This document shows, piece after piece, positions 53,192 through 54,357 of a stretch of 54,357 bases of DNA. A program made the position numbers and the translations under genes. Below the pieces are notes generated by a model. That model was not told where the DNA came from. It did not search any database and saw nothing but the letters and a program-made list of their open reading frames with translations. The first letter of the stretch is position 1. Each line of letters opens with the position of its first letter. Source of the stretch: an uncultured Verrucomicrobiales bacterium (GTDB lineage Bacteria; Verrucomicrobiota; Verrucomicrobiia; Verrucomicrobiales; Akkermansiaceae); assembly GCA_937944055.1 (NCBI GenBank), contig CALDZJ010000089.1, positions 1 to 54,357 on the forward strand. Direction: 5' to 3'.

Positions 53192-54357
53192 ATGCGTCCT
53201 CTCTCCCTCTTCTTCGCGCTCATGCTCATGCCCGGCGCGACCCCCATTGCCTCGGCCCAAAAGCTCGCGCCTCTGCCATCCTTACCGGAGGTCAATCCAC
53301 TAGAAGAGGGCGAGCTGGAAAGCGCCATCACGCGCGGAGTCGACTACCTCGTCGGCAAGCAGAACAAAGACGGCTCATGGGGCAGCGCGACCCGCACGAA
53401 GGGGCTGAACATCTACGCACCCGTTCCGGATTCTCACCTCGCCTTCCGAGCTGGGGCATCAACACTGGCCCTAAGCGGGATCCTCGATAGCGGAGACCGC
53501 CGGCCTGAAGTCATCGCCGCCATCGAAAAAGGAGAAACTTGGCTCTTAGAAAAGCTCCCTAAGCTTCGCCACCTCGACCCCACCACCACTTATAACGTCT
53601 GGGGGCATTCATACGGCCTGCGTGCCATCGCAGACCTCATCGATTACCGCCAGGGTGACGAGGCTAAAATCTCACGGCTCAAGCAGCTCGCGGACCGGCA
53701 AATCCAGATGCTCATCAAAATTGAAGACATCAACGGAGGCTGGGGATACCTCGATCTCGATGGAAACCACACCGTCCATTTCTCAGGGATCCCCACCGGC
53801 TTCACCAGTGCCACCGTCCTCCTTGCGATGAAGGAAGCTGAGGAAGAATGCGGCATTGAAATCCCAAAAAAAGAAATCAAGCGCGCCCTCGCATCAATCG
53901 AGAAACAAAGAACTCCAGATTGGTCATTCGTATACTCCTTTAGCCATAAATACCGCCCCCGTATTCCGATCAACCGCCCCGCAGGCTCCCTCGGTCGTTC
54001 CCAAGTCTGCATGGCTGCCATGCGCAAGTTCGGAGACAAACGCGTCACCGACGATCTCCTCGCCCACTGGCTCCACCGCCTCTGCCTCCGCGAGGGCTGG
54101 CTCGACATCGGCCGCAAACGCCCCGTCCCGCATGAGACCCACTTCTCGATCTCCGGCTACTTCTACTACTACGGCTTCTACTACGCCAGCGAGTGCCTCC
54201 AAATGCTCCCATCAAAAAAACAACAAGAGTTCATCCCACACCTCGCCCGTCACATCATCGAAAAACAAGAAAAAGACGGCTCATGGTGGGACTACCCCCT
54301 CTACGACTACCACCAACCCTACGGCACCGGCTACGCCCTCACCACCCTCTCGCGGCT
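53192..54357 (+). CDS. secreted prenyltransferase/squalene-oxidase-repeat (alpha-toroid) protein, 3' end missing
   Basis: Partial at the window end: about 388 codons, no stop codon. Signal peptide (MRPLSLFFALMLMPGATPIASA). Repeats typical of the alpha/alpha-toroid of terpene cyclases and prenyltransferases: LVGKQNKDGSWGSA (about 53-66), INGGWGYLDLDG (180-191), and EKDGSWWDYPLYDYHQPYG near the end, with further Tyr-rich stretches (YFYYYGFYYASE). The DxDD catalytic motif of squalene cyclases is not seen. Exported toroid proteins of unknown function are frequent in Planctomycetota and Verrucomicrobiota. It starts four bases after the HlyD-like gene. Confidence 0.85.
   Translation, partial: MRPLSLFFALMLMPGATPIASAQKLAPLPSLPEVNPLEEGELESAITRGVDYLVGKQNKDGSWGSATRTKGLNIYAPVPDSHLAFRAGASTLALSGILDSGDRRPEVIAAIEKGETWLLEKLPKLRHLDPTTTYNVWGHSYGLRAIADLIDYRQGDEAKISRLKQLADRQIQMLIKIEDINGGWGYLDLDGNHTVHFSGIPTGFTSATVLLAMKEAEEECGIEIPKKEIKRALASIEKQRTPDWSFVYSFSHKYRPRIPINRPAGSLGRSQVCMAAMRKFGDKRVTDDLLAHWLHRLCLREGWLDIGRKRPVPHETHFSISGYFYYYGFYYASECLQMLPSKKQQEFIPHLARHIIEKQEKDGSWWDYPLYDYHQPYGTGYALTTLSR

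Noticed and set aside
53644..54202. Minus-strand frames at the end of the window
   Set aside because: Antisense to the toroid-repeat gene, whose signal peptide and repeats are clear although it has no stop in the window.
1..54357. CRISPR arrays, tRNA, rRNA, insertion sequences and prophage genes
   Set aside because: I looked for spaced direct repeats, tRNA T-loop motifs, transposase or integrase frames and saw none; the only tandem repeats are short and described above. Reading by eye may miss divergent tRNAs.

Overview
This window looks like chromosomal DNA of a Verrucomicrobiota bacterium, probably near Verrucomicrobiaceae/Rubritaleaceae. That placement is inferred from gene content only: a secreted sulfatase with Ca-binding repeats, a PEP-CTERM protein, an SHD1-domain protein, a DksA/TraR protein with a long lysine/alanine-rich histone-like tail, an AP2-domain protein, and a conserved single-copy core typical of a mid-to-high GC Gram-negative. 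I saw no rRNA, tRNA, CRISPR array, phage or insertion sequence. Coding density is high and no gap without a gene exceeds 300 bases.

Layout. 1-9.1 kb: end of a HemW-like gene and a sulfatase (+), then a long leftward block: accA behind a LysM/transpeptidase-like protein and an unknown protein, acpP behind an unknown membrane protein, an AP2 protein, a secreted helical-repeat protein and the DksA-like protein. 9.3-13.6 kb (+): scpB, pheA and a ligase-associated type Lhr helicase. 13.7-20.9 kb (-): htpG, nuoC-nuoB, pyruvate kinase, L-serine dehydratase and a membrane-anchored peroxiredoxin-like protein. 21-24.9 kb (+): fabH, a POT peptide transporter, a zinc-ribbon protein and a TatD nuclease. 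24.9-28.9 kb (-): an SHD1 protein, a small lipoprotein and a two-subunit sodium:solute symporter. 29-34.3 kb (+): an acyl-ACP-synthetase-like protein, a MidA-type methyltransferase, apt and pgi.

34.3-44.4 kb: a leftward Wzz-like / unknown secreted / MoxR operon, an AT-rich stretch carrying a PEP-CTERM gene (+), the ptsN-argS-proB operon and a protein with four FKBP domains. 44.4-51 kb: a TetR-TolC-MFP-RND efflux operon read leftward, with two inverted-repeat operator candidates in front of tetR. 51-54.4 kb (+): a spermidine-synthase-like protein, then a secreted HlyD-like adaptor 4 nt ahead of an alpha-toroid (prenyltransferase/squalene-oxidase repeat) protein that runs off the window.

Most of the window is housekeeping: fatty acid synthesis (accA, acpP, fabH), central carbon metabolism (pyk, pgi, sdaA), respiration (nuoBC), amino acids (pheA, proB) and chromosome upkeep (scpB, Lhr). 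The less explained parts are envelope operons (Wzz-like/secreted/MoxR; HlyD-like/toroid), several proteins whose family-defining residues are missing (sulfatase with Lys in the FGly motif, transpeptidase-like protein without its Cys, DksA without its zinc finger, peroxiredoxin-like protein with CxxT, acyltransferase remnant), and two regulatory sites (a CRP/FNR-type palindrome before nuoB and paired TetR operators).
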